A stretch of DNA of 64,000 nt, taken from positions 3,622,418-3,686,417 of the forward strand of contig NZ_LGHP01000001.1 of assembly GCF_001280845.1 (NCBI RefSeq), in the 5' to 3' direction. The position numbers and the translations under genes were made by a program. The first letter of the stretch is position 1. Each line of letters starts with the position of its first letter. Shown here piece after piece: positions 1-9,268 of the stretch. Origin of the DNA: Bacillus sp. FJAT-28004. Lineage in GTDB: Bacteria > Bacillota > Bacilli > Paenibacillales > Paenibacillaceae. The notes beneath the pieces are model-generated. The model ran no database searches, was not told the DNA's origin, and saw nothing but the letters and a program-made list of their open reading frames with translations.

Positions 1-926
1 TCCGTTCTTTGATATTGGCTATGCTCATCGACTGGATTGTACGGAATGAGATTGACGTTGGCCAGATTGCCTCGGTGACCAATGAGCTGAGCTAGCTCTA
101 GAGCGTGCTCTTTTTGATCATTAACATCCTTCAGCAATATATATTCCAGTGTAATTCTCCGATTCGTTTTCTCCAAATAATAATCGATGGATTCCATCAA
201 TTTCTCGATCGGAATCGCACGGTTTATTTTCATAATACGCGTTCTCAGCTCATTATTCGGCGCATGCAAGGAAACCGCAAGATTAACCTGCAAATCCGAG
301 TCAGCGAATTCAACGATTTTGTTCGCTAAGCCGCTCGTCGATACCGTAATATGTCTAGCTGCGATTGCAAGCCCCTTCTGGCTCTTGATAACGCCGATAA
401 AGTCCGTCAGGTTCTTGAAGTTATCGAATGGCTCTCCGATCCCCATCACGACAACGTGGCTCACATGCTCGTCCTGCTGCGCTTGATCCAAATGAAGCTG
501 TACCTTCATAATCTGCTCCACAATCTCACCGCTCGTTAAATCGCGGCTCTTGGCAAGCAGACCGCTCGCACAGAAGCTGCAGCCAATGTTACAGCCTACT
601 TGTGTCGTAACACAGACGGATAAACCGAATTTATGTCTCATCAGTACTGTCTCAATTAAATTGCCATCATGCAGCTTGAACAAAAATTTATTCGTTCCGT
701 CCGCTGACTCCTGCCTCGTATGCTCACTAAGCGTTTGAATGACAAAATGTTCAGACAGAAGCTGGATAATCTCTTCTTTCACATCAAGCATATCGGAGAA
801 AGCCGTTACACGCTTCCGGTAAAGCCAATCCCATACCTGTGACGCCCGAAACTTTGTATACTCTCGTTCTTTCAGCCATTCCGTCAACTGATCAAACGTT
901 AAACCATATATAGATGCTTTATTCAT
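1..926 (-). CDS. rlmN: 23S rRNA adenine-C2 methyltransferase RlmN (3' end off window)
   Basis: Radical-SAM enzyme that methylates C2 of A2503 in 23S rRNA. About 308 codons are visible; the C-terminus with the second catalytic cysteine lies beyond the left edge. The [4Fe-4S] motif reads CNIGCSFC (Cys112, Cys116, Cys119), preceded by [10 protein letters not shown]. It is followed by [20 protein letters not shown] and [14 protein letters not shown], all typical of RlmN. ATG at 926-924 follows a GAGGATC ribosome binding site. The core motifs are closer to RlmN ([14 protein letters not shown]) than to the resistance paralogue Cfr. It is transcribed leftward, away from everything else here. Family is certain; RlmN rather than Cfr is very likely. 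Confidence 0.93.
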   Translation of the reverse strand, partial: MNKASIYGLTFDQLTEWLKEREYTKFRASQVWDWLYRKRVTAFSDMLDVKEEIIQLLSEHFVIQTLSEHTRQESADGTNKFLFKLHDGNLIETVLMRHKFGLSVCVTTQVGCNIGCSFCASGLLAKSRDLTSGEIVEQIMKVQLHLDQAQQDEHVSHVVVMGIGEPFDNFKNLTDFIGVIKSQKGLAIAARHITVSTSGLANKIVEFADSDLQVNLAVSLHAPNNELRTRIMKINRAIPIEKLMESIDYYLEKTNRRITLEYILLKDVNDQKEHALELAQLIGHRGNLANVNLIPYNPVDEHSQYQRT

Positions 927-1207
927 AACTGATCCTCTTTTCAAAACTGCAGCAAGCAGTCCTATTCTAGCTAGTAGGCCGAAACAAACAATCTGCTTAT
1001 TATTGTCCCAAAATTACCTCATTAAAACAAGGGGGGAAAGCGCCCAATTATTACGTTAATGTCCTTGCCTCAGCTTAAATGTAACATTTCTTACAAAAGT
1101 ACCGTCTTCCTATGAAATGGTTTCAACTCGTAAGCCCAATAAAGCAATCGATCTGTACATAATAGCTATCATCATATCCGTAACTAGACTATTTTGGAGG
1201 TGTCAAA

Positions 1208-1951
1208 TTGCCTTTTACTTTTGCTCATCCCCTTTACATAGCTCCATTAAAATCAGTAAAGCCAGCTTACTTTAGCTTAACTGGACTATGTCTTGGAAGC
1301 ATGTCTCCCGACTTTGAATATTTCATTGCGCTGCAGCCCTATCAAACGATCGGCCATACATTTAGCGGGTTGATCTATCAAGCGATACCAATGAGCATCA
1401 TACTCGCTTATTTGTTTCATTATGTTGTAAAAATCCCCTTAGCCAAAAACTTGCCTGCACTAGGCAATCTAGACCATAAAGTATACAGCCTCGTTAGCGA
1501 TTGGAAGCTAAACACGATACAAAGCTGGTTAGTCTTTCTCGTTTCGATCATCATTGGCTTCTACTCGCACATTTTAATCGATGCCTGCACGCATTATTCA
1601 GGGATGTTCGTTACGACATTCACCGTTCTTCGTGAAACGGTAGCTGGCATACCTCTATACAAATGGTTTCAGCGTTCCTTATCGATCATCGGGCTAATTA
1701 TAGAAGCTCTGCTGTTTTACCACTTTTTTAATAAAGTTAAGGTGAGCTCTACTTATACTGGCGTAGCCAAAAAGCTCAAAATCGTATATTGGGCCATTGT
1801 TTTATTTTGTACATTCATGACCTTAGCATTAAAGCTTATCTTCACATCCAGCACCAACTATATTGGCATAACCGTTGTTTCTCCTATTTCAGGGTTTATG
1901 TTGGGCATTCTGATTGCAAGCATCGTTTATCATGGATATACCAAAAAATAA
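1208..1951 (+). CDS. DUF4184 family integral membrane protein
   Basis: A 247-residue polytopic membrane protein of unknown function. The N-terminus MPFTFAHPLYIAPL and the following GSMSPDFEYF are hallmarks of DUF4184, which has a conserved His near the start and an Asp-rich loop after the first segment. Several hydrophobic stretches follow, including HILIDACTHYSG. TTG at 1208 is used with GGAGGTG six bases upstream. It is a single-gene unit closed by its own terminator. No substrate or partner can be inferred from context. Confidence 0.8.
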   Translation: MPFTFAHPLYIAPLKSVKPAYFSLTGLCLGSMSPDFEYFIALQPYQTIGHTFSGLIYQAIPMSIILAYLFHYVVKIPLAKNLPALGNLDHKVYSLVSDWKLNTIQSWLVFLVSIIIGFYSHILIDACTHYSGMFVTTFTVLRETVAGIPLYKWFQRSLSIIGLIIEALLFYHFFNKVKVSSTYTGVAKKLKIVYWAIVLFCTFMTLALKLIFTSSTNYIGITVVSPISGFMLGILIASIVYHGYTKK

Positions 1952-1957
1952 GGATAT

Positions 1958-2000
1958 CCCCATTTATCATGAGCTCTCATTATCGGGGCTTATTTTTTTT
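1958..2000 (+). terminator. Rho-independent terminator after the DUF4184 gene
   Basis: CCCC and GGGG arms enclose an inner ATGAG/CTCAT pairing, followed by a run of eight T. Confidence 0.75.
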
Positions 2001-2117
2001 GTAAATAGAATCACTAACAGTTCCTAACTCCCGAGAATGCATTTTGCCATATTGGCGTAACATTCAAACTTTATGCTTGATCCTATAAATCGTACAGATT
2101 AACGGGAGGAACCAGCT

Positions 2118-3104
2118 TTGAAAAATAAAACAATCGTCGTTACCGGAGGAACAGGCTCTTGGGGCCGAGAGCTCGTAAAGAGACTGTTAGAGAGGGAGCC
2201 TAAGGAAATCCGTATTTTTTCCCGAAACGAAGCGCTTCAAGTCGAAATGCAGCACGAATTTCATCATCATCCGAAGTTAACCTTCATCATTGGAGATATA
2301 CGCGATAAATACGAAATAATGCAGGCCTGCCAGCAGGCGGATTATATTTATCATTTAGCTGCCTTAAAGCATGTTCCGATCTGCGAGCAGCAGCCGGACA
2401 GTGCCATGAAAACGAATGTTATAGGCACTCAAAATGTCATTCAGGCCGCAATTAAAAACAAAGTGGAGAAGGTTATTTATGTATCAACCGATAAAGCCTC
2501 CCACCCATCGAGTACCTACGGAATGACCAAAGCAATAGGTGAGAAGCTCATTGTCCATGCCAATTTAAGAGAGGGCAAGACGAAATTTGTATGTGTGCGC
2601 AGCGGCAATGTTCTCGGATCGACAGGCAGCGTGCTACCTATTTTCAGGCAACAAATTGAGCAAGGATTGCACATCAACCTTACAGATAAAAGAATGACCC
2701 GTTTTTTCTTAGCATTGGAAGAAGCCGTGGCTTTGCTGCTCAAAGCGACGGATGAAAGCAGCGGTGGTGAGGTTTATGTGATGAGAATGCAAGGATGCCG
2801 TATTCAGGACCTTGCAGAGGTGTTAATTGAGGAGCTGGCGACATCAGAAATCCAGATCCTTGAAACAGGCGCTCGCCTTGGTGAGAGTATGTGTGAATCG
2901 CTTATTTCTGAATTTGAAAGCACCACTTCCATTCATTTGGATGATGACTATTATGTCATATTGCCTCCTTTCCCTATAGCTGGATTACAAGAAACCTATG
3001 CCGCCAGCAATCCTGTGCATTTCGATCATTACCATTCTGATCATTTATTGATGAGCAAACCGGAAATAAAAGAAATGCTGCATAAAGGTGGTTTCTTGGC
3101 ATGA
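2118..3104 (+). CDS. UDP-GlcNAc 4,6-dehydratase-like SDR (PseB/CapD type)
   Basis: An extended short-chain dehydrogenase expected to act on a UDP-HexNAc, as PseB, FlaA1 and CapD do. Visible features are the NAD motif TGGTGSWG (residues 9-16), the family signature AALKHVPICEQQP, the catalytic region STDKASHPSSTYGMTKAIGEK with Tyr and Lys, and SGNVLGSTGSVLPIF. The length of 328 is normal. TTG at 2118 sits after GGGAGGA. It overlaps the next gene, a MurG-like glycosyltransferase, by four bases, so the two are translationally coupled. This suggests dehydratase product and HexNAc transfer serve one glycoconjugate. Product stereochemistry (5-inverting or retaining) cannot be told. Confidence 0.85.
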   Translation: MKNKTIVVTGGTGSWGRELVKRLLEREPKEIRIFSRNEALQVEMQHEFHHHPKLTFIIGDIRDKYEIMQACQQADYIYHLAALKHVPICEQQPDSAMKTNVIGTQNVIQAAIKNKVEKVIYVSTDKASHPSSTYGMTKAIGEKLIVHANLREGKTKFVCVRSGNVLGSTGSVLPIFRQQIEQGLHINLTDKRMTRFFLALEEAVALLLKATDESSGGEVYVMRMQGCRIQDLAEVLIEELATSEIQILETGARLGESMCESLISEFESTTSIHLDDDYYVILPPFPIAGLQETYAASNPVHFDHYHSDHLLMSKPEIKEMLHKGGFLA

Positions 3105-4198
3105 AAAACACAATCGTATTGACTGGAGGAGGCACTGCAGGCCATGTATCAGGAAATCTTGTACTGATACCTAAATGTGAAGAAGAGAATTGGGACATCC
3201 ATTATATCGGGTCAGAGCAAGGCATCGAGAGAAAGCTGGTCTCTGACTACAAAGTGGTGACTTACCATCCTATTTCTACCGGTAAGCTAAGACGTTATCT
3301 GGCTTGGGAAAATGTAATCGACGTATTTCGAGTTGTTCGCGGAATTTTCCAAGCTTACCGGCTTATTAAAAAATTAAAGCCACATGTCATTTTTTCAAAA
3401 GGCGGCTTCGTTGCAGTGCCGGTCGTGCTTGGAGCGAGGCTTAATAAGGTGCCTATCGTTATATATGAACCGGACCTGAACATGGGATTAGCTAATAAAA
3501 TCTCCTATCCCTTTGCTGCAACGATATGTACCGCCTTCAAGGAAACAGCAGCAAATCTTCCTGATTCAAAAGCTGTTTATACGGGACCTATCTTGCAGAA
3601 AAATTTGAAGTCAGAAAACATTCAGCGCGCATTAAATGCCTGCGGGTTTACTTCCGAGAAGCCAGTTCTTCTTATAATGGGCGGCAGCCTAGGGGCGGAC
3701 AGCATCAACCAAATGGTCAAAACGACCAGGCATGAGCTGCTAAATACCTTTCAAATGGTTCATATTTGCGGCAAAGGCAAGGTTGATCACACCCTCTCCA
3801 TGCCTGGCTATAAGGCATTTGAATTTGTCAGCGGAGAGCTTGCGGATCTACTAGCGATAGCGGATGTTGTCGTTTCTCGTGCAGGTTCAAACTCCATCAT
3901 GGAGCTGCTTGCACTGCAGAAGCCAATGCTGCTTATCCCGCATACGAGAGGTGGAAGCCGTAGTGGACAGCTTATGAATGCACAATATTTTGAGCAGGCC
4001 GGCTTTGCCGAGCTGCTGCTTCAAGAGCAAATGACCGCTCAAAGCTTTATTAAGGCAATTGGGCATCTCTTTGAGAATCGATCTATTTATGCCGATAATA
4101 TGAATACCCAAGAAAATGGCGAAGGTGCCCCTAAGATCATGGAGCTGATTAAGGAAGCCGGCAACCGAGATCAGCTAATGAACAGATCAGGTTTTTGA
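3101..4198 (+). CDS. MurG-like UDP-GlcNAc:lipid glycosyltransferase (paralogue)
   Basis: GT28-fold glycosyltransferase. MurG adds GlcNAc to lipid I at the inner membrane face; this copy resembles the MurG2-type paralogues of bacilli. The N-terminal loop GGGTAGH (9-15) keeps the catalytic-site His15. The C-terminal donor site has GGSLGADSIN (194-203) and SRAGSNSIMELLAL. The acceptor loop is altered: classical HEQN is here YEPDLNMGLANK (122-133), and the TP or YP after GGH is SG. It overlaps the dehydratase gene by ATGA. A dedicated wall or capsule glycan role beside that enzyme is inferred; essential MurG would normally sit in the dcw cluster. Confidence 0.82.
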   Translation: MKNTIVLTGGGTAGHVSGNLVLIPKCEEENWDIHYIGSEQGIERKLVSDYKVVTYHPISTGKLRRYLAWENVIDVFRVVRGIFQAYRLIKKLKPHVIFSKGGFVAVPVVLGARLNKVPIVIYEPDLNMGLANKISYPFAATICTAFKETAANLPDSKAVYTGPILQKNLKSENIQRALNACGFTSEKPVLLIMGGSLGADSINQMVKTTRHELLNTFQMVHICGKGKVDHTLSMPGYKAFEFVSGELADLLAIADVVVSRAGSNSIMELLALQKPMLLIPHTRGGSRSGQLMNAQYFEQAGFAELLLQEQMTAQSFIKAIGHLFENRSIYADNMNTQENGEGAPKIMELIKEAGNRDQLMNRSGF

Positions 4199-4202
4199 TG
4201 AG

Positions 4203-4286
4203 ATGAAAATAGCTGCTTATTTGGTCGTCTTATTTTTCATCGTTGTCGTAGTCGTCTTTAGTTATGGTTTGCTTACAACTTCATGA
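4203..4286 (+). CDS. possible 27-residue single-span membrane peptide
   Basis: ATG at 4203 opens a short frame, MKIAAYLVVLFFIVVVVVF then SYGLLTTS, four bases after the MurG-like gene ends. It is almost wholly one transmembrane segment with a lone N-terminal Lys. The ribosome binding site is weak, so expression would rely on coupling to the upstream gene. No family is recognised. Confidence 0.3.
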   Translation: MKIAAYLVVLFFIVVVVVFSYGLLTTS

Positions 4287-4397
4287 CCAGAGCTGCCGCT
4301 GGTATGAAACGAAAACAAGATGTGCAGTTTATTCTAATAATAGGTATGATATCCCTTACGTATTCTATCTTTCATATTTGCTTGGAAGGAGCGCTTT

Positions 4398-5045
4398 ATG
4401 AATATATTAATCGCCGATGATGAGCCTTTTATGCTCAAAATTTTAAATGCGTATTTTGAAAAAGAAGCCTTCCATACCTTCCTAGCACAGGACGGTGAAG
4501 AAGCGCTGCAAATTTTCTACTCGAACAATATTCATATTGCCGTGTTAGACTGGATGATGCCTAAGGTGAATGGCATTCAAGTCTGTAAAGAGATCAAAAA
4601 ACAAAGCAAAACGAAGGTATTGATGTTAACGGCAAAAGGTGAAGACGAGGATGAGCTCATCGCCTTGCAATCAGGTGCGGATGAGTATGTCAGCAAGCCG
4701 TTTGACCCGCGTATATTGATTTTACGAGTGAAAAAGCTGCTTCATATGGATCATCAAATTACGATAGGAAATATAAAAATAGATATCGATAGTCAAAAAA
4801 TTTTCAAGGATGAAACAGACTTGCAAGCTACGAATAAAGAGTTTCATTTAATGAAATATTTTATTGAAAACAGAGGGATTATTATCACACGGAAAGCTTT
4901 GCTCGATCGTATTTGGGGATTCGACTACTTTGGCGAAGAACGAACAGTTGATACGCATATCCGCAGGCTAAGAGCAAAAATCGGGGATCATTTGATCAAA
5001 ACCCATAGAGGAATGGGCTACAGCTTGGAACAACCGCATGAATAA
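4398..5045 (+). CDS. OmpR/PhoB-type response regulator
   Basis: Receiver domain (1-115) with the acidic pair Asp7-Asp8, phospho-acceptor Asp51 in VLDWMMPK, Thr in MLTAKGEDEDE and Lys in YVSKPFDP. A winged-helix output domain (about 125-213) follows, with the signature ERTVDTHIRRLRAKIGD and THRGMGYSLE. ATG at 4398 follows GGAAGGAGC. Its end overlaps the histidine kinase by eight bases, so the two are a cognate pair. Position behind the dehydratase/MurG-like genes suggests, without proof, control of envelope functions. Confidence 0.92.
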   Translation: MNILIADDEPFMLKILNAYFEKEAFHTFLAQDGEEALQIFYSNNIHIAVLDWMMPKVNGIQVCKEIKKQSKTKVLMLTAKGEDEDELIALQSGADEYVSKPFDPRILILRVKKLLHMDHQITIGNIKIDIDSQKIFKDETDLQATNKEFHLMKYFIENRGIIITRKALLDRIWGFDYFGEERTVDTHIRRLRAKIGDHLIKTHRGMGYSLEQPHE

Positions 5046-6429
5046 ACTAAATAAAAAGTTGATTGTGCGAATTTTATTCGTGTTTTGTATAGTCGTTATT
5101 TTCTCGTTTGTCATGAATTCATTTTTCTTGCCCAAATATCTTTTGTATCAAAAAAAGCATGCCCTTGCTGCTCTAACCGAGCAGATCGATAAGATGGATA
5201 CGGAGCAGCTATTGCAAAGTGCAGAGGCTCTGGAGAATGAGCATGATGTTACCATCGTAAATACACCTAACCATAATAATATAAATGAGCTAAACGGTAC
5301 GATTATAGATCGTTTAAACAAAAAAGGCATTACGCTAAGCAAGTTCTGGATTACGAAAGAAAGCATCGATAAGCTTAACGAAAATATCATGGTTAGAAAA
5401 ATTTATAATCAGCAAAAACTGAAATCAAGCTTTCTTGTTACCTTCATGAAAAAAGACGAGATGATTTTTGTAGTAGGTGAATCCATTTCACACTCGACTG
5501 AAACGCTCACCATCGTCAATCAATTTAACCTCTATATTTATGCAGGCGAGCTGCTGCTGCTAATTATGCTGTCAGCGCTTTTTACGAGAAGCATCGTTCG
5601 TCCACTTGCCAAAATACAAGAAGCAGCAGAAGGCATTTCAAATTTATCGTTTACCAAAGTTCATATCCGTACCAACGATGAAATTGAATCGCTAGCAAAA
5701 AGCATCAATACAATGAGTGATAAATTAGAGCATGCACATCATGAGTTGGAAGCCAAAAATGATAACTTGCGACAGTTTATTGCAAACATATCACATGAGC
5801 TGAAAACCCCGCTTTCCTTGATCAAAGCCTACTCATCCGGGATAAAGGATGGTATGGACGACGGTACTTATATTGATGTTATACAGCAGCAAACCGATGA
5901 CATTGCGATCTTGGTCAATAAGCTGCTCGAGCTCTCCAAGCTGCAAACCGATCTGTATCGAATGAGCGCCTTTGATTTCAAACAGCTGCTCCATCGAACC
6001 TTACAGAAATATCGCATTTCCATTCAACAGCAGGGAATTTCACTTTCTGTAGATGACAGCTTGCTCGGCCAATCCCATGTATTAGCTGACGAGCAGAAAA
6101 TAGAGATGGTACTAAACAATTTTATTTCCAATGCAATGAAGTATTCAACGAATCAACAGATCCGCATAGCAGTCGATAATAGAGAAGAACAGTTATATTT
6201 CTCGATCAACAACGGTGTAGAAAATGATGAACAGCGGCAGTGGGATCATATATGGGAACCGTTTTACGTCATGGAGAGCTCACGGAATAAACAGTTAAGC
6301 GGAACAGGCTTAGGCTTATCGATTGCGAGAACGATTTTGCAGAAGCATGAATCAATGTTTGGCTTTCATATTCAAAACGAGGAAATAACATTTTATTTCT
6401 CGTTGCCAGTAAATACGGATGCGAATTAA
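5038..6429 (+). CDS. HAMP/HisKA sensor histidine kinase
   Basis: A membrane sensor of 463 residues. TM1 is about 9-29, an extracytoplasmic sensor region about 30-165, and TM2 about 167-187. HAMP (188-240) begins with SIVRPLAKIQ. The H-box is ISHELKTPLSLI with phospho-acceptor His253. The N-box LNNFISNAMKYS (359-370) and G-box SGTGLGLSIA complete the ATPase domain. It pairs with the overlapping OmpR-type regulator. The sensor region has no recognisable fold, so the signal is unknown. Confidence 0.92.
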   Translation: MNKLNKKLIVRILFVFCIVVIFSFVMNSFFLPKYLLYQKKHALAALTEQIDKMDTEQLLQSAEALENEHDVTIVNTPNHNNINELNGTIIDRLNKKGITLSKFWITKESIDKLNENIMVRKIYNQQKLKSSFLVTFMKKDEMIFVVGESISHSTETLTIVNQFNLYIYAGELLLLIMLSALFTRSIVRPLAKIQEAAEGISNLSFTKVHIRTNDEIESLAKSINTMSDKLEHAHHELEAKNDNLRQFIANISHELKTPLSLIKAYSSGIKDGMDDGTYIDVIQQQTDDIAILVNKLLELSKLQTDLYRMSAFDFKQLLHRTLQKYRISIQQQGISLSVDDSLLGQSHVLADEQKIEMVLNNFISNAMKYSTNQQIRIAVDNREEQLYFSINNGVENDEQRQWDHIWEPFYVMESSRNKQLSGTGLGLSIARTILQKHESMFGFHIQNEEITFYFSLPVNTDAN

Positions 6430-6433
6430 AGGC

Positions 6434-6469
6434 GCTGCGACAGTCATGTTGCGGGGTCTTATTTTTTTG
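6434..6469 (+). terminator. weak terminator after the histidine kinase
   Basis: GCGAC/GTTGC arms with one wobble pair, a short loop, and a T-rich tail (TTATTTTTTT). Confidence 0.45.
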
Positions 6470-6561
6470 TCACATTGACGTAACAAAAAGATACTATGAT
6501 TGCTCTTATAGCTCGGAGCTTTATTTAAAGAAATCATACAGAGAGTGAAATTGGGGGTAAT

Positions 6562-7425
6562 ATGCGACCATCTTCAGCACCTATGAGCAGACGGACTTTC
6601 TTGAAGAAGAGCATGCAACTAACATTGGGACTAATGGGGGCCGCTAGCTTATCCGGTGTGTATTCACGCCTAATTGAGCCGTATTGGATTGAAGTTAAGC
6701 ATGTAGAGGTTAAGCTTCCGAAGCTGCCCGCCTCCTACAACTCCTTTCGAATCGTTCATTTTAGCGATCTGCATTTAGGCTTCCATTCTAATCCCGAACA
6801 TTTGTCAGAGCTGGTAGAGCAGATCCGGCAAGTAAAACCAGATGTTATTTGCTTTACTGGTGATTTGCTTGATCATTCAACAGCATTTATTCCAGAAGCG
6901 ATAGCCTTTCTCTCTAAGCTTCGGGCACCCTTTGGGCAATTTGCCGTACTGGGCAACCACGATGCCTTCGGCAATCGGAGAGCTGTTACAAATGGGCTAG
7001 CACAAGCCGGGTTCCATGTACTCGATAACAAGAATGTCGCGTTAACAAAAGGTAAAACGCCTATATACATGGCCGGAGTCGATGATCCATGGGTTGGAAA
7101 TCCCAATATCAACCGAGCTTTAAAAGGCATCCCTGACGGTTCTTGTACCGTTTTGCTTGCTCATGAACCAGATTTTGCAGATGAATATACCCGCTATCCG
7201 GTCGACCTGCAATTGTCAGGCCATAGCCATGGCGGGCAAGTACGAATTCCATTTATAGGGGCATTATATACACCTCCCTATGGGAGCAAATATACTAACG
7301 GGTTATACCATGTTCCAAATAGCAATTTGCAAGTGTATACCACACGCGGAGTAGGGATGACCCGGATTCCGGTTCGTTTTAATTGTCGACCAGAGCTTAC
7401 CGTTATTACTTTAAAGGCACAATAA
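6562..7425 (+). CDS. ykuE: Tat-exported metallophosphoesterase, YkuE family
   Basis: Calcineurin-like dinuclear-metal phosphoesterase matching the YkuE family, a Tat substrate in Bacillus subtilis. The N-terminus MSRRTFLKKSMQL is a twin-arginine motif before a hydrophobic stretch. Metal motifs appear in order: FSDLHLG, FTGDLLDH, LGNHD, LLAHEPD and LSGHSHGGQ. The length of 287 is typical. ATG at 6562 follows GGGGGTAAT. It is monocistronic between a terminator and the ATPase gene. The catalytic set is complete, so activity outside the membrane on a phosphodiester is expected; the physiological substrate is unknown. Confidence 0.88.
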   Translation: MRPSSAPMSRRTFLKKSMQLTLGLMGAASLSGVYSRLIEPYWIEVKHVEVKLPKLPASYNSFRIVHFSDLHLGFHSNPEHLSELVEQIRQVKPDVICFTGDLLDHSTAFIPEAIAFLSKLRAPFGQFAVLGNHDAFGNRRAVTNGLAQAGFHVLDNKNVALTKGKTPIYMAGVDDPWVGNPNINRALKGIPDGSCTVLLAHEPDFADEYTRYPVDLQLSGHSHGGQVRIPFIGALYTPPYGSKYTNGLYHVPNSNLQVYTTRGVGMTRIPVRFNCRPELTVITLKAQ

Positions 7426-7512
7426 AGGATAGTGGATACTAGCACCATTTCAACATGGAAATAATACGATGGAGTATGCAGCATGACATTAGCCTAGGAA
7501 GGTGTGACGGTT

Positions 7513-8610
7513 ATGACTGGAATCATCAAAAACTTCTATGTGAATGGAAATACAGCTCGCGGATTTACCAGCCTGTTCGACTCGTCTTTGCAAAATCTGC
7601 AGCGCTTATTTATTTTAAGAGAAGGACCCGCTGCAGAGCGATCAAACCTCATTCGATCAATCGCAGACGATATGGTGCGAGATGGCTACGATATATGGCT
7701 GCTGCATTGTCCCTTCGACAACGACTTGCTTGATGGGCTGATCGTGCCTTCGCTGCAGCTCGGTATCGTCGATGGTACGTTGCCGCGCGCCATTGATCCA
7801 GCCTTGTCAGGTGCAGCCATTCAATACATTCATTTCGGTGAGGCAGCTGATGCAGAACAACTATATGCGCGAACACCAGAAATAGAAATTTTAAGTGCAC
7901 AAATTACTGAGGCGTATGAACGAGCTTACGCTGGCTTTGCTGAGGCGCTTCGTATTCATGACGATTGGGAAACCGTTTATATTCAGAACATGAATTTCCA
8001 AGCAGCCGATGAGCTGACCGAATCGTATATCGATACATTTTATGGCGATAACAGGTTGGATAAGGAAAGCCGCGTTGATCACCGTTTTTTGGGCGCCGCC
8101 ACGCCAAAGGGCTCGGTCGATTTTGTCCCAAATCTGACCGAGGGGGTAAAAAGGTATTTGGTTAAAGGCAGAGCTGGTTCAGGCAAATCCACCATGCTCA
8201 AAAAAATAGCCGCGGCTGGAGTTGAACGCGGATTCAACGTAGAGATTTACCATTGCGGCTTCGATCCGAACAGCTTGGATATGGTCATCGTTCGTGAGCT
8301 TGGCTTCGCTATATTTGACAGCACAGCACCGCATGAGTATTTTCCCGACCGTACAGGTGATGAAATCATCGATATGTATGACAGCTGCATTAAGCCTGGA
8401 ACGGATGAAGCCTACTCGGATACCATTACCGAGATCAAAAACCGTTACGCTGCGCAAATCAAAACATCGGTTCAGCAGCTCGCTCTTGCCAAGTCGCTAC
8501 AGGATGAGCGGGAGCAAATCTACACGCAGGCTATAGACTTCAATCAAGTTGAACAGATTAAAAATAAAGCGAAGCAAGCAATCGGCATTATTTTGGCTGC
8601 AACTCGATAA
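7513..8610 (+). CDS. PRK06851-type tandem P-loop ATPase, first P-loop degenerate
   Basis: Resembles the uncharacterised PRK06851 family, whose members carry two NTPase halves. The second Walker A is intact, GRAGSGKST (219-227), followed by EIYHCGFDPNSLDMVIVRELGFAIF in two conserved blocks. The first half keeps LFIL and the downstream IVDGT motif, but where a P-loop is expected it reads REGPAAERSNL (36-46), lacking the GKS/T lysine. ATG at 7513 is preferred over GTG 7504 because AGGAAGG ends ten bases upstream. No partner genes are evident. Function is unknown; family membership is fairly secure. Confidence 0.75.
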   Translation: MTGIIKNFYVNGNTARGFTSLFDSSLQNLQRLFILREGPAAERSNLIRSIADDMVRDGYDIWLLHCPFDNDLLDGLIVPSLQLGIVDGTLPRAIDPALSGAAIQYIHFGEAADAEQLYARTPEIEILSAQITEAYERAYAGFAEALRIHDDWETVYIQNMNFQAADELTESYIDTFYGDNRLDKESRVDHRFLGAATPKGSVDFVPNLTEGVKRYLVKGRAGSGKSTMLKKIAAAGVERGFNVEIYHCGFDPNSLDMVIVRELGFAIFDSTAPHEYFPDRTGDEIIDMYDSCIKPGTDEAYSDTITEIKNRYAAQIKTSVQQLALAKSLQDEREQIYTQAIDFNQVEQIKNKAKQAIGIILAATR

Positions 8611-8631
8611 CTATAAAAGCAGTACCCAAAT

Positions 8632-8680
8632 AAAAAGCCTGCAGAACTCCACCGAATGGGTGAAGCCTGCAGGCTTTTTT
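8632..8680 (+). terminator. terminator after the PRK06851-type gene
   Basis: A 13-bp perfect stem AAAAAGCCTGCAG/CTGCAGGCTTTTT encloses a second small hairpin (CACC/GGTG) and ends in T. Confidence 0.88.
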
Positions 8681-8802
8681 GATGAACATAAGGCTATTGC
8701 TTACGGAATAGGTGCAGCATTGTATATTTCACTGCAACTTATTTCCATATCATTCCGTATAGATGGTGCCATCATTCTAACAGATAAATAGGAGGACTTT
8801 AA

Positions 8803-9234
8803 TTGTCAAAAAAACCAATAGGTGCTGCTGCTATTATCGTAGATTCTGAAAATCGTGTTCTGCTGGTGAAACATAACTATGGAAAATATAATTGGGAAAT
8901 CCCAGGTGGATTGTCTGAACAAAACGAGTCTGCACAGGACACTGCCATAAGAGAGGTATTTGAAGAAACGGGGCTTGAAGTTACAGTAGATCGCTTAACA
9001 GGTGTATATTACGATCCAAGCAATGATATGCATCACTTTGTTTTCATTTGCAAAGCAGTCAACAATCGAAAACCACAGCCTTGTTATGCAGAGATCGTAG
9101 CCTGTCAGTACAGCAGCATAGATGATCTGCCTCGACCAATCAGTGATTTTACTTATAAACGTATCCAAGACGCTATGAATCCCGATCAAACGGAAAGGTT
9201 CCACACGATCGGGCCGAGACAGTGGATCGAATAA
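8803..9234 (+). CDS. Nudix hydrolase
   Basis: Small pyrophosphohydrolase acting on a nucleoside-diphosphate derivative. The Nudix box is intact at residues 36-58 (G-x5-E-x7-REVFEETGL). The length of 143 is typical of single-domain members. TTG at 8803 follows GGAGGACTT. It is a single gene, convergent with the LysR gene. Specificity is not readable from sequence. Confidence 0.9.
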   Translation: MSKKPIGAAAIIVDSENRVLLVKHNYGKYNWEIPGGLSEQNESAQDTAIREVFEETGLEVTVDRLTGVYYDPSNDMHHFVFICKAVNNRKPQPCYAEIVACQYSSIDDLPRPISDFTYKRIQDAMNPDQTERFHTIGPRQWIE

Positions 9235-9238
9235 CAAA

Positions 9239-9265
9239 ATGCCGACTGCAAGTTGCAGTCGGCAT
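9239..9265 (-). terminator. terminator of the LysR gene (may act both ways)
   Basis: Perfect 13-bp inverted repeat ATGCCGACTGCAA/TTGCAGTCGGCAT with a one-base loop. The T-rich tail lies on the minus-strand side. Confidence 0.8.
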
Positions 9266-9268
9266 GCT

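Noticed and set aside
1..926. Cfr-type resistance methyltransferase
   Set aside because: Motifs such as [11 protein letters not shown] and [14 protein letters not shown] follow RlmN, not Cfr.
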